Assembly: GCF_037975245.1 (NCBI RefSeq)
Contig: NC_092572.1
Location: 27,015,989 to 27,079,988 of the forward strand
DNA length: 64,000 nucleotides
Direction of reading: 5' to 3'
Source of the DNA: Apostichopus japonicus
Lineage: Eukaryota > Echinodermata > Holothuroidea > Aspidochirotida > Stichopodidae
Part shown: positions 47,466 through 59,115 of the stretch, piece after piece
Numbering within the stretch: the stretch's first letter is position 1
How the letters are laid out: each line of letters opens with the position of its first letter
Made by a program: the position numbers and the translations under genes
The notes under the pieces: generated by a model
Told to the model about the DNA's origin: nothing
The model's database searches: none
The model's input: the letters and a program-made list of their open reading frames with translations, nothing else

Positions 47466-48568
47466 GTGAGTATTTTTCACATTTGTCAAAATAGCTATGG
47501 AAAATATGCACATATTTAGATGATTAAAAATTTAACTACTTGGTTTTTTATGTCGAACCATTTTCTATATGGCCAAGAGGACCTGTACACTCTCCAAGGT
47601 ACATCTTACATTTTATATTCTCATTAGCCATTCACAATATGAGTTTTGATTCAGACTACATAACTAGCTTTTCACACCAGATGTAATTATTATTGTTTTC
47701 CTGCTGATACAAGAAAAGAACAATAAATAAATAGGAGGTATTGCATCATGTTGGTTCTCACAAATTTCATTATCACATCATGATGGTTCTCACTAAGTTC
47801 CTGAAATGTAATATACATTTGACAAATAACTATCGGAGATATGTTTTTATTCAGACTACATGGCAATAAAGAAAATATGAGAATCATAGCTAGCTTTTTC
47901 ACATCAGATATATATTTTAATTTTAAGGTGCTGATATAAAGTGTAGTCAAATAACTAATAGGCAATATTGCATTATGTTGGTTTTCACTAATATCAATAT
48001 CATATCATTCTGGTTCTCACTAATATCCTGCAATGTCATTACATTTGACAAATATCTATAGGAAATACACATGCATAATATTACACGGTTGACACTTTAG
48101 ATTTGAATAATATTCCTGATAGAAGTATATAATTTTGTCATCAAAACCATGCACCATGGAATTGTTACATTTCTGTTTTGAAATAGGTGTGATTCAGATT
48201 GTATGGTCACGCAATTGCAGGCTACATTAATGTAAGCCAATTGCAGTATGTGGATGCCAGGAAAGAAAAGTGGCATTGTTCCTTTGTATGTTCCTGAAAC
48301 ATTTCATACATTCAATGAATGCGAACTTTCTCCAAATTTATATCTTACACTTAATATTCTGATTAGTCATTTACAATATGAGTTTTGATTTAAACTACAT
48401 AACAGTGAAGAAAATATGATAATCATAGCTATCTTTTCCACATCAGATGTATTATTTTTTATTTTTTACTTGCTGATAAAAAAGCAGTCCAACAACGAAT
48501 TGGCAGTATTGCATTATAAGAAGTACAATAACTAATAGGCAGCATTGCACTATGTTGGTTCTGACTAA

Positions 48569-49640
48569 TGTTACGTTGGAATGCGAGAGGTCTCGATAAT
48601 TAATTTTAACGAGCAAAAGCCTGGGTTCGTTTCCGTAAGGAACACAGACAAATTGATGATTTTAAATGAAACGTAAACTATATTGAACAATGGATTTCGA
48701 ACCAACAACAATAAGTGGTAATTACAAATATACAGAAAATTACTCACAAACTTAACAAGATAGGATACACTTTAAAACACGCTGGTCTCTTCCAACGGCG
48801 ATATCCCTCAGCGACCACGACCTTGATGACGACGATTCTCGGTCCGTTGTACCGCGAAATTCACTGGTCCTCGACGAAGTTTCTCGCGATCCCAGAAACA
48901 GCAGTCACCTTCTTTCCGGCGATGCTCCAAAATAGAAGACGGACTTCCAGCCACAATAGAGTGAAGCACAAGTCGAACTTCTCGCCGACTAAATATTACC
49001 AGAGTCAGTCCAAAATCAGCTTTATAGCCACCAACTCCTGGCGTAACGAACCTCCTCAACGGAGACAGAAACTCTTCACCTTCTCCGAAATAAACACTGG
49101 AAAACTGTACTTTCACAGCAAAGTCCTCTTCAAACTTCTGAATGGAAGTGTAGAATCAATCTTGGTATCGATATCTCAATCCCTCAGAAACTACTGGTAG
49201 TTGAGCATATATAGTAGAATGGTTTAATATTTGTCGTCGCTTGTATTCGTTCAGAAACTGAGAAACTCTCCGATCTGGGCGGGTTTTTATACGATTCGCC
49301 ATGTCAAGAATCATCTAGATCTTTCTCGATACACTTGACCCAGTTTCTCTATTCTTGCCAGTCCTTTGCATATCTCGCGAACGTTCCAGAGAATCCACGA
49401 AGATGCCGTGCACAGCTTACACGCGATTCCACGTACACCGACGTTAACCCGAGACCAGCGCGTCATCATAAGGAATATACCAGAACAATCGTGTATTATA
49501 ACATTCTGACACGGTAACCCGACCTAATTTCTCAAATACTGATTTATCACGTAGGCCATTTTTCAAATACTTTCTATATTATAACATTAGGTTCCGCACT
49601 AGCAGTGACTAGCGTTAGGCTAAAATGGGCCCTCGTAACA
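48569..49640. mobile_element. Putative solo LTR of a Gypsy-type retrotransposon
   Basis: Starts TGTTACG and ends CGTAACA (TG...CA), is flanked by CTAA on both sides (48565-48568 and 49641-49644), and interrupts an array B unit cleanly. About 1.07 kb, less AT-rich than its flanks. There is no protein domain; the 161-codon ORF inside matches nothing I recognise. A single LTR left by recombination is the simplest reading; a non-autonomous DNA element is the alternative. Confidence 0.65.
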
Positions 49641-49901
49641 CTAACTTCAGTATCACATCATGTTGGTTCTCACTAATATCCTGAAATGTTATCAAATTTG
49701 ACAAATATCTATATAAAATAGCCATGTATAATGTTACATGGTTGACACATCAGATTGTCTACCTTGAATGATATTCCTGATAAAAGTATCTGAAGTTATC
49801 ATCAAAACCATGCAGCATGAAAGTTTTATATATTTAATTTGAAATAGTTATTGTTCACACTGTACACTCTTTTCATCGATTATGTTTAAGTATATTGTTA
49901 G

Positions 49902-49919
49902 CCTACATGTACGAAGCAG
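49902..49919 (+). CDS. Microexon C1, 18 nt, x-YMYEA
   Basis: Acceptor TTTAAGTATATTGTTAG, donor GTAAAT (moderate). Open in the shared frame; after a C-ending exon the split codon is CCC (Pro). Confidence 0.45.
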
Positions 49920-50022
49920 GTAAATATTATCTCTAGCATGAAAGTTTTATATATTTAATTTGAAATAGTTATTGTTCACACTGTACACTCTATTAATCGA
50001 TTATGTTTAAGTATATCGATAG

Positions 50023-50040
50023 CCTGTATGTACGAAGCAG
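50023..50040 (+). CDS. Microexon C2, 18 nt, x-CMYEA
   Basis: Acceptor AAGTATATCGATAG (purine-richer, weaker), donor GTAAAT. Its last G with the next exon's TT would give Val at the start of the 39-nt exon. Confidence 0.42.
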
Positions 50041-50400
50041 GTAAATATTATCTCTCTTGTGAAATGAGAGTATGGTTTACTGCAATATCATCTTATTCAA
50101 GCTATCACGTACATTATAACATTCACATAACAATTAAGAAGATGAAAGAATCAAAGCTAACTTTTGTCACATCAGATGTGATTATTCATATTAACCCAAT
50201 AAAATTAGTTCTAATATGTATGACTTTCTTCAAAACATTGGCAGATTCCTATCCATTTATTTTGCTTAACGTGTAATGACAAACCGTCCTGAAATTTGAT
50301 CTTATTTAAAATAAACAAGGTAAACGTTACCTTAATGTTATTGGGTTATTAAGAGTGTATTAAGATCATTTAAATTCTGATTACTGCAGATTTACAGAAT

Positions 50401-51389
50401 CACATAAGGTTGTTTTAAATTAATTCTCTGAAAATGTGATCATGTTTAACAGGTCCTCTCTAAAATAAATGAATTTTTAATTTACTCAATTTGCATGTCA
50501 CCACTGCAGATAGTCTACCTTGAATAATTTAACGAAACACTTACAAAGATGTGCAACTCTTGACATTTTCACAGTACCACAAGTATAATATTAGTAGTTG
50601 CCGTTACTCTCCACCTCTTACCAATAAACTCTTTGATGAATTGGTTTATGTTTAGATTATATTTCCGGTTTATTTCACAGAACAGTTAATGAGTAATGAA
50701 ATTATTTAGAAGGAGTAAACAGTTTGTTTATTCCTTCACAGACGTAGATGGGATCTATGGGATGTTGATAGTTTGTGTCTGTGTAGGTCTGTGTATGTGT
50801 GTATGCAGGTGACATCCTTATATTGTAAATATGATGTCTCCAAATGTACGCAATGGGTTTACTTCATCACTTTATAAATTAAGAAACCTCTTTAATTTGA
50901 AATTAAAGTTGCAAAGGGTTCAAGTTAAGTAGTGTACGTATGTCTTTTGAAATAGGGACTTAAATTAAAATGACACTCATCCATTTGTCAACATTGACAT
51001 TTGATAACATAATCCGTATATTTGCCAAGTAGTTTGCATCTCGCACATAATATATTAAAGCTTGGTGTTCCCATCTGCTAAATTTGACCTCAATGTTGGA
51101 GATTGCGATGAAGCAGGTTAAAATTTAGAACCAGTCCATATATTATTGTTCATGAAGTAAAATCTTTGCTTGTAGAAACTAAAATCAAAACAGGTTGCAA
51201 ACGAGAAGTTTCAACTGTATTTATGAATGGATATACCTGAATTGTAACAATTGTGAAATGAATTTAAAAAGTGAATTTAAAGTCATGTCAATATTCCAAA
51301 ACTTCCGTGGATAGAGTTATACTTCACTATATGTCATATTTTGTGGCGTTATGTTGCCTTTTATGAACAATATGTTTCTTTGATTTCAG
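50401..51389. other. Intron before the 39-nt exon, nothing specific seen
   Basis: AT-rich; a short TGTG-rich patch at about 50774-50810. No array landmarks beyond about 50350. Confidence 0.4.
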
Positions 51390-51428
51390 TTCGTGACGAC
51401 ATTCACGCCATCGAACGAAAGTTTAACG
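51390..51428 (+). CDS. 39-nt exon, x-RDDIHAIERKFN, joining the array to the C-terminal domains
   Basis: Strong acceptor TGTTTCTTTGATTTCAG, donor GTAATT. Phase 1 contains TGA; the shared frame gives RDDIHAIERKFN and leaves G for the next exon (G+CA is Ala). Hydrophobic residues spaced 4-3-4 fit a coiled coil, and RDD.. resembles the RDV/RDA heptads. It enters and leaves in the same phase as the microexons. Confidence 0.65.
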
Positions 51429-52132
51429 GTAATTTCAGTTCTGAATTGGCAAGATTTAATGCATAAGAAATTCTTACTCCAAGCGAAGCTGGTTATATGT
51501 CATGAGTATACATACAATGAATTATCCCTGTACTTTCTCATCAAGGTTTAATTTCTATCAAGAACAAAGCTGTATTGAAGTCTATATTGTCTTTCCTGTC
51601 ATCTACACATGCATTCATCTGATAAAAAATCAATCTGGTTCATGGCAGGTTTAGCCCAGAGATAAACACATTATAAATGGATTAACATTTTATCATTTGG
51701 TTCGTATATTTGCAGCAAAGATTGGCTGAAAACTTTTTTTTTGTATACGTGTTTTTAAAAGGGAGACTTTATTGAAACAGAAATCTTTCATGATAGTGAA
51801 TCTAATAATACACTTTGACATTTAATCATATATTTAGTAAATTTAACTTATATCAAAGACAAGTTACATGGCAGCTTTCTTTCCAATTGGTTGCTTTTAA
51901 GTTCAATGAAATTCAGAGACTTTTTTGAAGCTTTTGCAAACGAGTATAGTGTCAGAAGTGGATGCATATATCTTAAGAAAGGAGCAATTGTTGAGAGCTG
52001 TAAAACAAACCATATATAATTGCAATTAACATTTAGGGAACCAAAGAAAGTTACATTATACAGGTTCATGCTTCCATGGTATGCCACTGATATTTAAATT
52101 CAGTAGTTGACCACATTTATCTTATATTTCAG

Positions 52133-52263
52133 CAATGGATGTTTCATCTGAGTTCCAAGCGAAGATTTTTCGTGTCATCCCTTTGGTTTTGATGAGCAAG
52201 GATGCTACACAGGATATTTCCTTCATTATCCTTGTATGTGAAGATGATGAAAGCTTATTCAAT
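52133..52263 (+). CDS. Exon: last heptad plus start of first UPA-like domain
   Basis: Acceptor CTTATATTTCAG, donor GTAAGA. Starts with CA completing Ala, then MDVSSEFQAKIFRVIPL. The opening AMDVSSE aligns with the x-EDVSSK heptad of array A in residue order and frame, tying this exon to the array. The rest, with IPLVLMSKDATQDISFIILV and CEDDESLFN, is the beginning of a beta-rich domain. Ends in phase 0. Confidence 0.7.
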
Positions 52264-52598
52264 GTAAGATACAAAACGATGGTAGTATTATCATGTTTGA
52301 AGATGCATTAGGTTCTTGATTGATTTGTTGCATGAATTTAAACAACTGAAACATCTTCATCATTTTAATTTAGAGTAATTGAACTTTGCTGCTGATTCTG
52401 TTTTTTTCCTGATAAATCAGTTTTTTACATTAATTTGTGAAAATAATTATTATCTTCAATGAATTCTAGTATCCCATCATGCAGCTCATTACTCTACTTT
52501 AATTAAAGTTCTATCTTAAGTGATCATAAAGAAATACACCATTTATGTAGAGCAACTAAATCATATGTTAGAGAAATATATATATTTTTTTATTCAAG

Positions 52599-52745
52599 CA
52601 CGATTTAAGACAACTTAAGGAATCAGAGTACCTTCCATTGGACACTTATGATACATTGCTGATTAATTTCGCAACACCCCCAGTTGAGGTTAGTTGTACT
52701 CTACAGACCACAGAAGCAGTAGTCATGCCTACTACGATGGAGCGG
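52599..52745 (+). CDS. Exon of first UPA-like domain (49 codons)
   Basis: Acceptor TATATTTTTTTATTCAAG, donor GTAAGTATA after MPTTMER. Phase 0 at both ends. LRQLKESEYLPLDTYDTLLI followed by PPVEVSCTL matches the layout of the exon at 57390 (LEQEQYHVGRIKLDS... then KPITVEIT): a helix with paired acids, a short loop, then beta strands. An earlier donor (GTTAGT after PPVE) is possible but weaker. Confidence 0.7.
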
Positions 52746-53299
52746 GTAAGTATACATACTGTACAGCTAGCTAGTGTTCAGATATGGCTGGGGTTGTTCA
52801 GGTTGTTTTGTGTCAGATTGCATTGTTAAATGAATGTGTACTATGTTTGTATTCTGGAATGCTGTTAATATGTTACATTGCATAATTGAATATCAATATC
52901 TTATATATCCTTGGGCTTATTAAGATGCTTGAAAAATGGTTAATACCGGACAGCTGTTAATTTAGTATAGTTCAATGCACTGACTGATGGTATAAATATG
53001 GGCAGTTACATTGTTATGGACACTTCGGAGAGCTTTACAAGGTATGTAATCCAAGCCAAGAGTATTACTTTACTTTTATATGGCACAGTCATGAACCTTA
53101 CCTAGTACTACAATCATGACAAATACCAGCTGCCCGGCGTTTTGTGTTGCCGAGTAAAATCTAAAAATAACGGGAAATGAACGTATGCAGAGAAACTGAT
53201 TTTTTAATTCATTTTTATACTTTTCTTAAACTCAATTAAGATTGAGGTCTTGAAAACAAATCAAGTGTTTGTGCCTATTAACACTACTCTGAGCTTCCA

Positions 53300-53313
53300 A
53301 ACACACACACAAA

Positions 53314-53350
<37 letters not shown>
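53300..53350. repeat. AT dinucleotide microsatellite
   Basis: An (AT)n run of about 34 bp, preceded by an ACAC/A-rich patch, in the intron between the exons at 52599 and 53891. Confidence 0.9.
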
Positions 53351-53352
<2 letters not shown>

Positions 53353-53890
53353 TGTCTTCTTATTTGCTACCAAAATTAGGCATGTGGGCCAAAAATTTGG
53401 TAGGAAGGTTGACCTTTTGGTGGAATTTCCCATATGCCATTATGCTTTAGATATAAAAGACATATGTGTAGTCTTGTAAAATTAAGATGGAATGTTCAAA
53501 TCATGGCCGCACATGATATTAATACTTTACTGCTGGAACTGTTCTGATATGCTCAAGGTAAATTATGCAGATTTTGAATTTGTGATATAATAATTAACGG
53601 AAATATTTAACTGTTATCAGTTATCTTCTGATAACTTAAGACGGTGACAGAAAACGTCACGAATTTAATATGGAATTTAAGAATGACATCATTTTTATAA
53701 AGATTTTCTGTTGCCTCTTGGAGAAAGAATTAATTTGGTAGCATATCTAGGTTTTACTTTTTTTTCCAAAATAAAAAGTTATATTTATACCTTATTGTAC
53801 CTTACTAAAAAGTCAACTAGTGCATGAATTGAAAAGCTCCTTAAAAACAGCACCAAAGATATCATGTCACTCTACATTTTGTTCAAACAG

Positions 53891-54040
53891 ATCAATGTTG
53901 CATCCCTGATTGAATCGAAATCTGTCAAGCGTAGCTTTCGATTACCAACAAGAGAGAAAGATGTAAGCAGTATTTGTTTGCTGAATATTCATCAGAAAGA
54001 AAGAGAGTCGTTAGGAGTGTCATTTGCTCTGCAGATCAAG
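53891..54040 (+). CDS. Exon of first UPA-like domain (50 codons)
   Basis: Acceptor CATTTTGTTCAAACAG, donor GTAGGT after FALQIK. Phase 0 at both ends and fully open: INVASLIESKSVKRSFRLP, then DVSSICLLNIHQKE, then ESLGVSFALQIK. An internal donor GTAAGC after TREKD would also be in phase 0 and may be an alternative site. Confidence 0.68.
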
Positions 54041-56780
54041 GTAGGTGTGGCTAACACGTCTTTAAAAAAAAAATTATTGTGAAGGATTATTTGCAATCTG
54101 CAGAAGTAAAGTGTAAAAACCTTACAAAGATAATAGGAGAGAGCATTTTGCATGGTGTATATGCATCATATGATATTTGGAAGAACCAAGTTGTTTGCTG
54201 GGTTTTAGAGGTCATGTGCACACGAGAAATGGAACTGTGAACACCATGTATCATGTCGGGAAGAGAAATTTATCTGAATAGGCTGATTTTCATTATCATT
54301 CTGTACATGTCCCATATTAAGATTAATGATATAAATTGTTTTAGATGGATCTCAAAATTCAGTTTCATGTTGAAGAAGTGCAAAAATTAAAATAACAACT
54401 AAAGGGAAACATGGATGGACCTTTATGATAGTCGGATGTACCACATACTACGTAGTTGAATAATATTCAATTTGTATGTTAAATGAAGTCAATAAGCAAA
54501 ATAGTAAGGATTAAAAGAGGTTGGCCCTAGATGATGCTAGGTGTTATTTGGTAGCCTCATTATAATGGGGGTCAACCGCCGCATCAAAGATCATCAAGTC
54601 AAAATTGAAACATGGTAAAAAATACATATCTCCAGAAGAGAAGGTTGTAGTATGTGCATTTTAGTATGTTCATTTTGGTATGTGCATTTTCAATATTGTA
54701 TGTTAAGACTGCATCGTTCTTATTATGGAGCTCAAACGTCTAGTGAGGTAGCAGTAGTCACAATTACTACAGCTGTAAACATGCTGCTAGGGGAGGAGAC
54801 ATGGATTGTTCTGATACGTATGTGGTACTACCAAGAAATCATAGAACGACCTAAGCATGATGTGATGAATTCATCAGATTATATTTTTATGGATGTCAAA
54901 GGTTATGGGTCAGAAGCAGTCAATCTATGGGATTGTATTCAAAGGACGCCTTACGAAGAGAATCTTCGATAGATATCACTAATGATTAAGGGTGCATAAA
55001 ATAGTTAAAAATGACTACTTAAGTAATAAAATATTCAACTACTTACAACCTGAAATTATGAAGACAAACAATTATGAGGACATATAAATCATAAGGACAC
55101 AAAGAAGAGTAAACAATATTGAAAAACAAGAACCAATGATAGAATTTTCTGAAACATATCATTACAACATAATTGATTCATGAAAAACCAGGAATGAAAT
55201 TGAAAGATACTTTTTATTTGAGATGCAAAGAAAAACTAAGATAAACATGATCCATGGATGTGTAACTTTAGCATATGTGGTAGTAATGCAACCACGTTAT
55301 AGTAAAACTGTTTGTTTCATAAGAAACAATACCCAAAGATAGTTCAATTGGACTTAAGAGAGACCGTCAAACAAGACATAATGTTCAATCATAGCTGTGG
55401 CTGGTTATTTTTCCATATTAAGTGGCAAAATCAACAATCAAAAGAATGCAATACCTTTAAGCACATCCTATACAGAGAAGTATTACATTTAAGCATATAT
55501 GTTTTGCTAACGATATTATGCCAAGCATAAACACTATAATCTTGATCAAAATTGTAACGTACGTCATATTTTCTGTAGGAACCAAAATATTAAGCCATCT
55601 TGCACTCTTTGACGTTTATTCTATAATTCACACCCTTGTCTCTTCTGCCATAAAATTGTTTGACATTATATCTTTGCTGAATACAGGTTTTACATTTTGT
55701 GGAATGTCTATGATATTTAATTTTCGTAAATATATAGGATAAAAATGACCGCGGCGAAGACCACACATCATTAGCACACATTTTGTTAGGAAGAAACTGC
55801 AAGTCAGCTCTCAACCCAAGTAAGTTACAATGTTTAACAGATAATTATTATGATTTGAATCTTTGGCCAGGAACTTCGATTCCACGTACAGGCTTTTTCT
55901 TGGCCCTTTTTATTCCAAGTCAGAGACTTGCCTTTTCTTTTCCTCTTTCCTTTGGCAATATCAAAGCCAAACAACGCCAGTTTCGCAAGAGACCCAATTC
56001 CTTTTCTCTAACTCTCCAATTATTCTCCTCTCACTTTCTCCACCTATATCCTGTATCTCTCAATAAGTATCATCCCTCTCTACTTTCCTCTTCCTCAATT
56101 CATTCTCCTTTCCCATCCTCTTGCCCCGCTTACCATGAACCAATTTATTGACAACTAGGCCTAGGTAATCTGGATACTGATTAGACAGGGTCCCTACTTG
56201 TACACGTCAGGCGCTTACAGTAGGACACAATTACTTGGTGGTTGTCCAACAATTTCCCTGGCAGAAGAACCAGCAGTTAAAACTTTTTCCTTGAGACTGG
56301 GATATATCTGAAACTCTGTGTAAATGTATACTTTAACTTGTAACACTATATGAAGGAAGTATCAACAAGGGATGAATTTTCAACAGAATACAGAGCTATT
56401 ACAAAAGTTACCAATTGCTATAACTATTAAGAAAATATTGAAATATTGTATTGCCAGTAACGTCTGAAACAGAAAAAGCTAATCATACTCCTTTCCTCCC
56501 ACAAGAGAACACAAAACAAAGTACTATCCTTTATCAGTCTATAGGCCTAACTGTCAACTTATGCAAGGAAATATTAATTTGCTTTGATTACATAAAAATA
56601 GAAGAAACTAATAGATGAGATTGTGGATAAAAGTTGTATTATAACCCACTACTACTCTTTTATGCTGCTACTGATTTAACCAAGCATAAGAGCAGCCAGC
56701 TTTCTATACTTTAGCTAAAATATGCAGATATTAAATTCATACCACAGTTTGTTCAAAAGAAAGTAAATCGATTGCTTGTT
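54041..56780. other. 2.7-kb intron between the two UPA-like domains
   Basis: Open stretches of 107 and 123 codons (54652-54972 and 55783-56151) have no paired phase-0 splice sites that I could define, and I recognise no domain. A missed exon is possible. Confidence 0.4.
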
Positions 56781-56802
56781 AGCCAGACTAAACGGCACTC
56801 AG

Positions 56803-57000
56803 TCCGAAGCTATTTCATTAAGCTATCATAATTTCACTGGAAAGTCTTACTCTTCTCTTTCTTTCTATTTCCGAAAACCAGAGGCAGACCCTGACATATG
56901 CTTTGTATTGCCATACATAAATGGCTTACAGAATCTTACGGATGATGTTGTAATAACAGTTTGGCTATGTTCTTTTGATGATGAGAGTGAAGCTTTAAAA
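56803..57000 (+). CDS. Exon starting second UPA-like domain (about 66 codons)
   Basis: Donor AAAA/GTAAGT is strong. The frame is open from upstream of 56776. The start is uncertain: AG at 56801-56802 (CGGCACTCAG) gives a phase-0 exon, and AG at 56781-56782 is the alternative. The protein has two N-glycosylation-like NxT sites (NFT, NLT), then FVLPYINGLQNLTDDVVITV and CSFDDESEALK. The last part aligns with CEDDESLF of the exon at 52133 and with the V-x-C-L-x-D-x-x-D-A-L-K start of UPA domains. Confidence 0.68.
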
Positions 57001-57389
57001 GTAAGTCAATCCAGAGTAATGTTGTATCATATTATGCAATAGAACATCTAAGGCAGTTAGTGCCATACGTAGGGTGTCAAATAGTACAGATGCATATTAG
57101 ATAAAGAAGCTGCCGACTGGACTCATAAAACATGTGGGCTTAATGGGAATCTTGAATGGTTAATCTTGACTTAATATCAATATTTTAACTCTGCATCGAC
57201 GTCTTTGGACAAAACTTTCAGCTTTCAACCATAAGTTTTTGCTTTTTTTCATGATCCACACGTTCTTCGTTAAGAACCAAATTGGGAACAGAAGTATCTA
57301 GTAATGTGATTTTACTACGCAGAGTAGGTACCACTGCGCAGGGGCTATCCAATAGTTGATGGTAACGCTTGTCTATAATTTAATTACAG

Positions 57390-57518
57390 GAACTGGAACA
57401 GGAGCAATATCATGTTGGTCGCATTAAGCTTGATTCACCAAATACATTCATCATTTTGGACAAGGATAAACCAATAACCGTGGAAATAACTGGATTGCAA
57501 GCAAAGAACAAAGTTCAG
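57390..57518 (+). CDS. Exon of second UPA-like domain (43 codons)
   Basis: Acceptor ATAATTTAATTACAG, donor GTGAGT after KNKVQ. Phase 0 both ends. ELEQEQYHVGRIKLDSPNTF resembles the E-x-x-Q-x-G-G-x-L-x-x-E-P stretch of UNC5-type UPA domains; KPITVEITGL matches the following strand (L-R-L-S-I-x-D). Confidence 0.72.
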
Positions 57519-57682
57519 GTGAGTTGAAGCAGCTGGCTACTTTTTATTTTTAAGATGTCTAAGGTACCTCCGTTTTATATCACCCTATACACTGGAATTC
57601 ACAGTATCATTTGAGTTGAGTTTCTAATATAATGCACGAATTAGTGCAGATGTAAATTCATCTCTTTAATCTCTATTATCAG

Positions 57683-57841
57683 TCGGTTGCAACGAAAAGA
57701 GTTTCTGAAGGAGGCCATGCCAAGGTTCAGTTTGTATGTCAACTGTTGCACAAGGTGGATGCAAATTCATGGATTGATCTTGATATTACAGTCAAACAAG
57801 AGGAGGAACCGAATAAGATACAGTTTATTTCAAGAAAGAAG
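57683..57841 (+). CDS. Exon of second UPA-like domain (53 codons)
   Basis: Acceptor TTTAATCTCTATTATCAG, donor GTTTGC (GT kept, otherwise weak). Phase 0. AKVQFVCQLLHKVDANSWID then LDITVKQEEE fits the closing strands of UPA domains (F-x-x-x-x, then E-L-x-C-x-x-x-V-x-Q). Confidence 0.7.
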
Positions 57842-59115
57842 GTTTGCATAGTACCCGATTAAAATATTTTGTAGATTTCTCCTTAAAGTAAACTGTAAAT
57901 TTGGCAACATGTCATCTCCAGACATCTTCACACATAAATGTATCCCTATACCATGTGGTGCAGATGATCTAAGAATTAAGATTAATGAATGGTCCTATTC
58001 TACGATTAGGCAGTATTCCTCATATACTGGGAATGAAACGTAATTTCTGATTTTGCAACAACATATGACCAGCAAAGTGTCGTCGCAGTTGTCTCTATGG
58101 ATGTATGAAATTAGTTTTAGTCACCATTGTGAGTGTTCACTGAGCATCAAATCTGCCAACCACACCGACCTAATGAATGGAGTGGTAGGACGGGTTGTAT
58201 TTCCTCCTTTCACATCAGCACTAAAGTTACAAAACGTCAGGAGTTGGATTGCTAAGTGTTGCAAAATTACTGTATTTGGAAAATTTTGTTTAGTTATATT
58301 TCAGTCTTAAGCGAGGACTCACAATTCCTTTTTGGTAATCAATATGTAGTAATGTCTCAAATATAATCCATTTATCCTGCTTTACAGAATCTTAATTATA
58401 GAAAACAGTATAATTAATATCATGGTTTGTTTTTATATAATGTGACTTTCATTAACTAAAGAACAAAATTTGTACAATGTATAGCTCAAAGCTAAGACAT
58501 GAAGACATTGAAATTCAATACACGTTTCACATAATTATTTTATTATGTTGTGGAGATGTACCATATTAAAATTTATATCATTTATTTGGCTTATTATATT
58601 GCACCATAGCTAAGGGTGTCATATATCAACAACAATACTGTCTTCCTCTCCCATTGTCTTCAATGATGCGGTCACTTATTTGCTCACGCATCTCTCCCTC
58701 TTCCAATCCCAAACCCTCCTCCCCGCCCCCAAAAAAGAAGATAGTATCATCCCAACACTCAGTTCAATTATTGTAAAAGAAGATATTGATCATTCCGAAT
58801 TTTGGAGAAAACACGTTGGTGTTGTATGTTCGTGTTATCACAGATTATTGCGCCGTGCACCCAGGTCAATAAACATCAGTACTTTAAATAATAGAAGAGT
58901 TATGAACCTGGGAGATTAATCACTTTGTATCATTTAAAATATCTTTACTTATACATTTAATGAACATCAGAGATCGTTTTCTCTTCATCTAATTCCAATT
59001 CCGATTCACTAGGTACTTTAAACTGCATTAAATCTCCCTAATACAAGAACATAACTGGTGTATGATTTTCATCAGTTGGTTATTAAAGCTAACAATTCAT
59101 ATTTTGTTCAATCAG
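57842..59115. other. Intron before the last exon
   Basis: No additional phase-0 exon seen; ORFs at 58053 and 58680 lack suitable splice sites. Confidence 0.45.

Larger units (their letters stand above)
49806..50047 (+). repeat. Two tandem 121-bp copies, each with an 18-nt exon
   Basis: Both copies run from CATGAAAGTTTTATATATTT through TGTTCACACTGTACACTC to GAAGCAGGTAAATATTATCT. The offset between their exons is 121 bp. Confidence 0.85.
44848..50400 (+). repeat. Array B, part 2: continuation after the LINE insertion
   Basis: The same unit landmarks resume after the TAAATGG duplication, with 12-nt candidate exons at 45415, 46085, 46822 and 47454. Units around 46085 and 46822 are near-copies at a 737-bp offset. 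A solo LTR interrupts it at 48569-49640. It ends with two 121-bp repeats, each holding an 18-nt exon. Confidence 0.85.

Noticed and set aside
48715-49200. 161-codon ORF inside the putative solo LTR
   Set aside because: It lies wholly within the LTR-like insertion, has no recognisable domain, and an overlapping - strand frame is also open, so it is probably compositional.
54652-54972. 107-codon open stretch between the UPA-like modules
   Set aside because: No acceptor/donor pair in phase 0 fits, and no similarity to either module is apparent; kept only as a possible missed exon.
55783-56151. 123-codon ORF rich in Ser/Pro/Phe
   Set aside because: Low-complexity CT-rich strand; no family recognised and no suitable splice sites.
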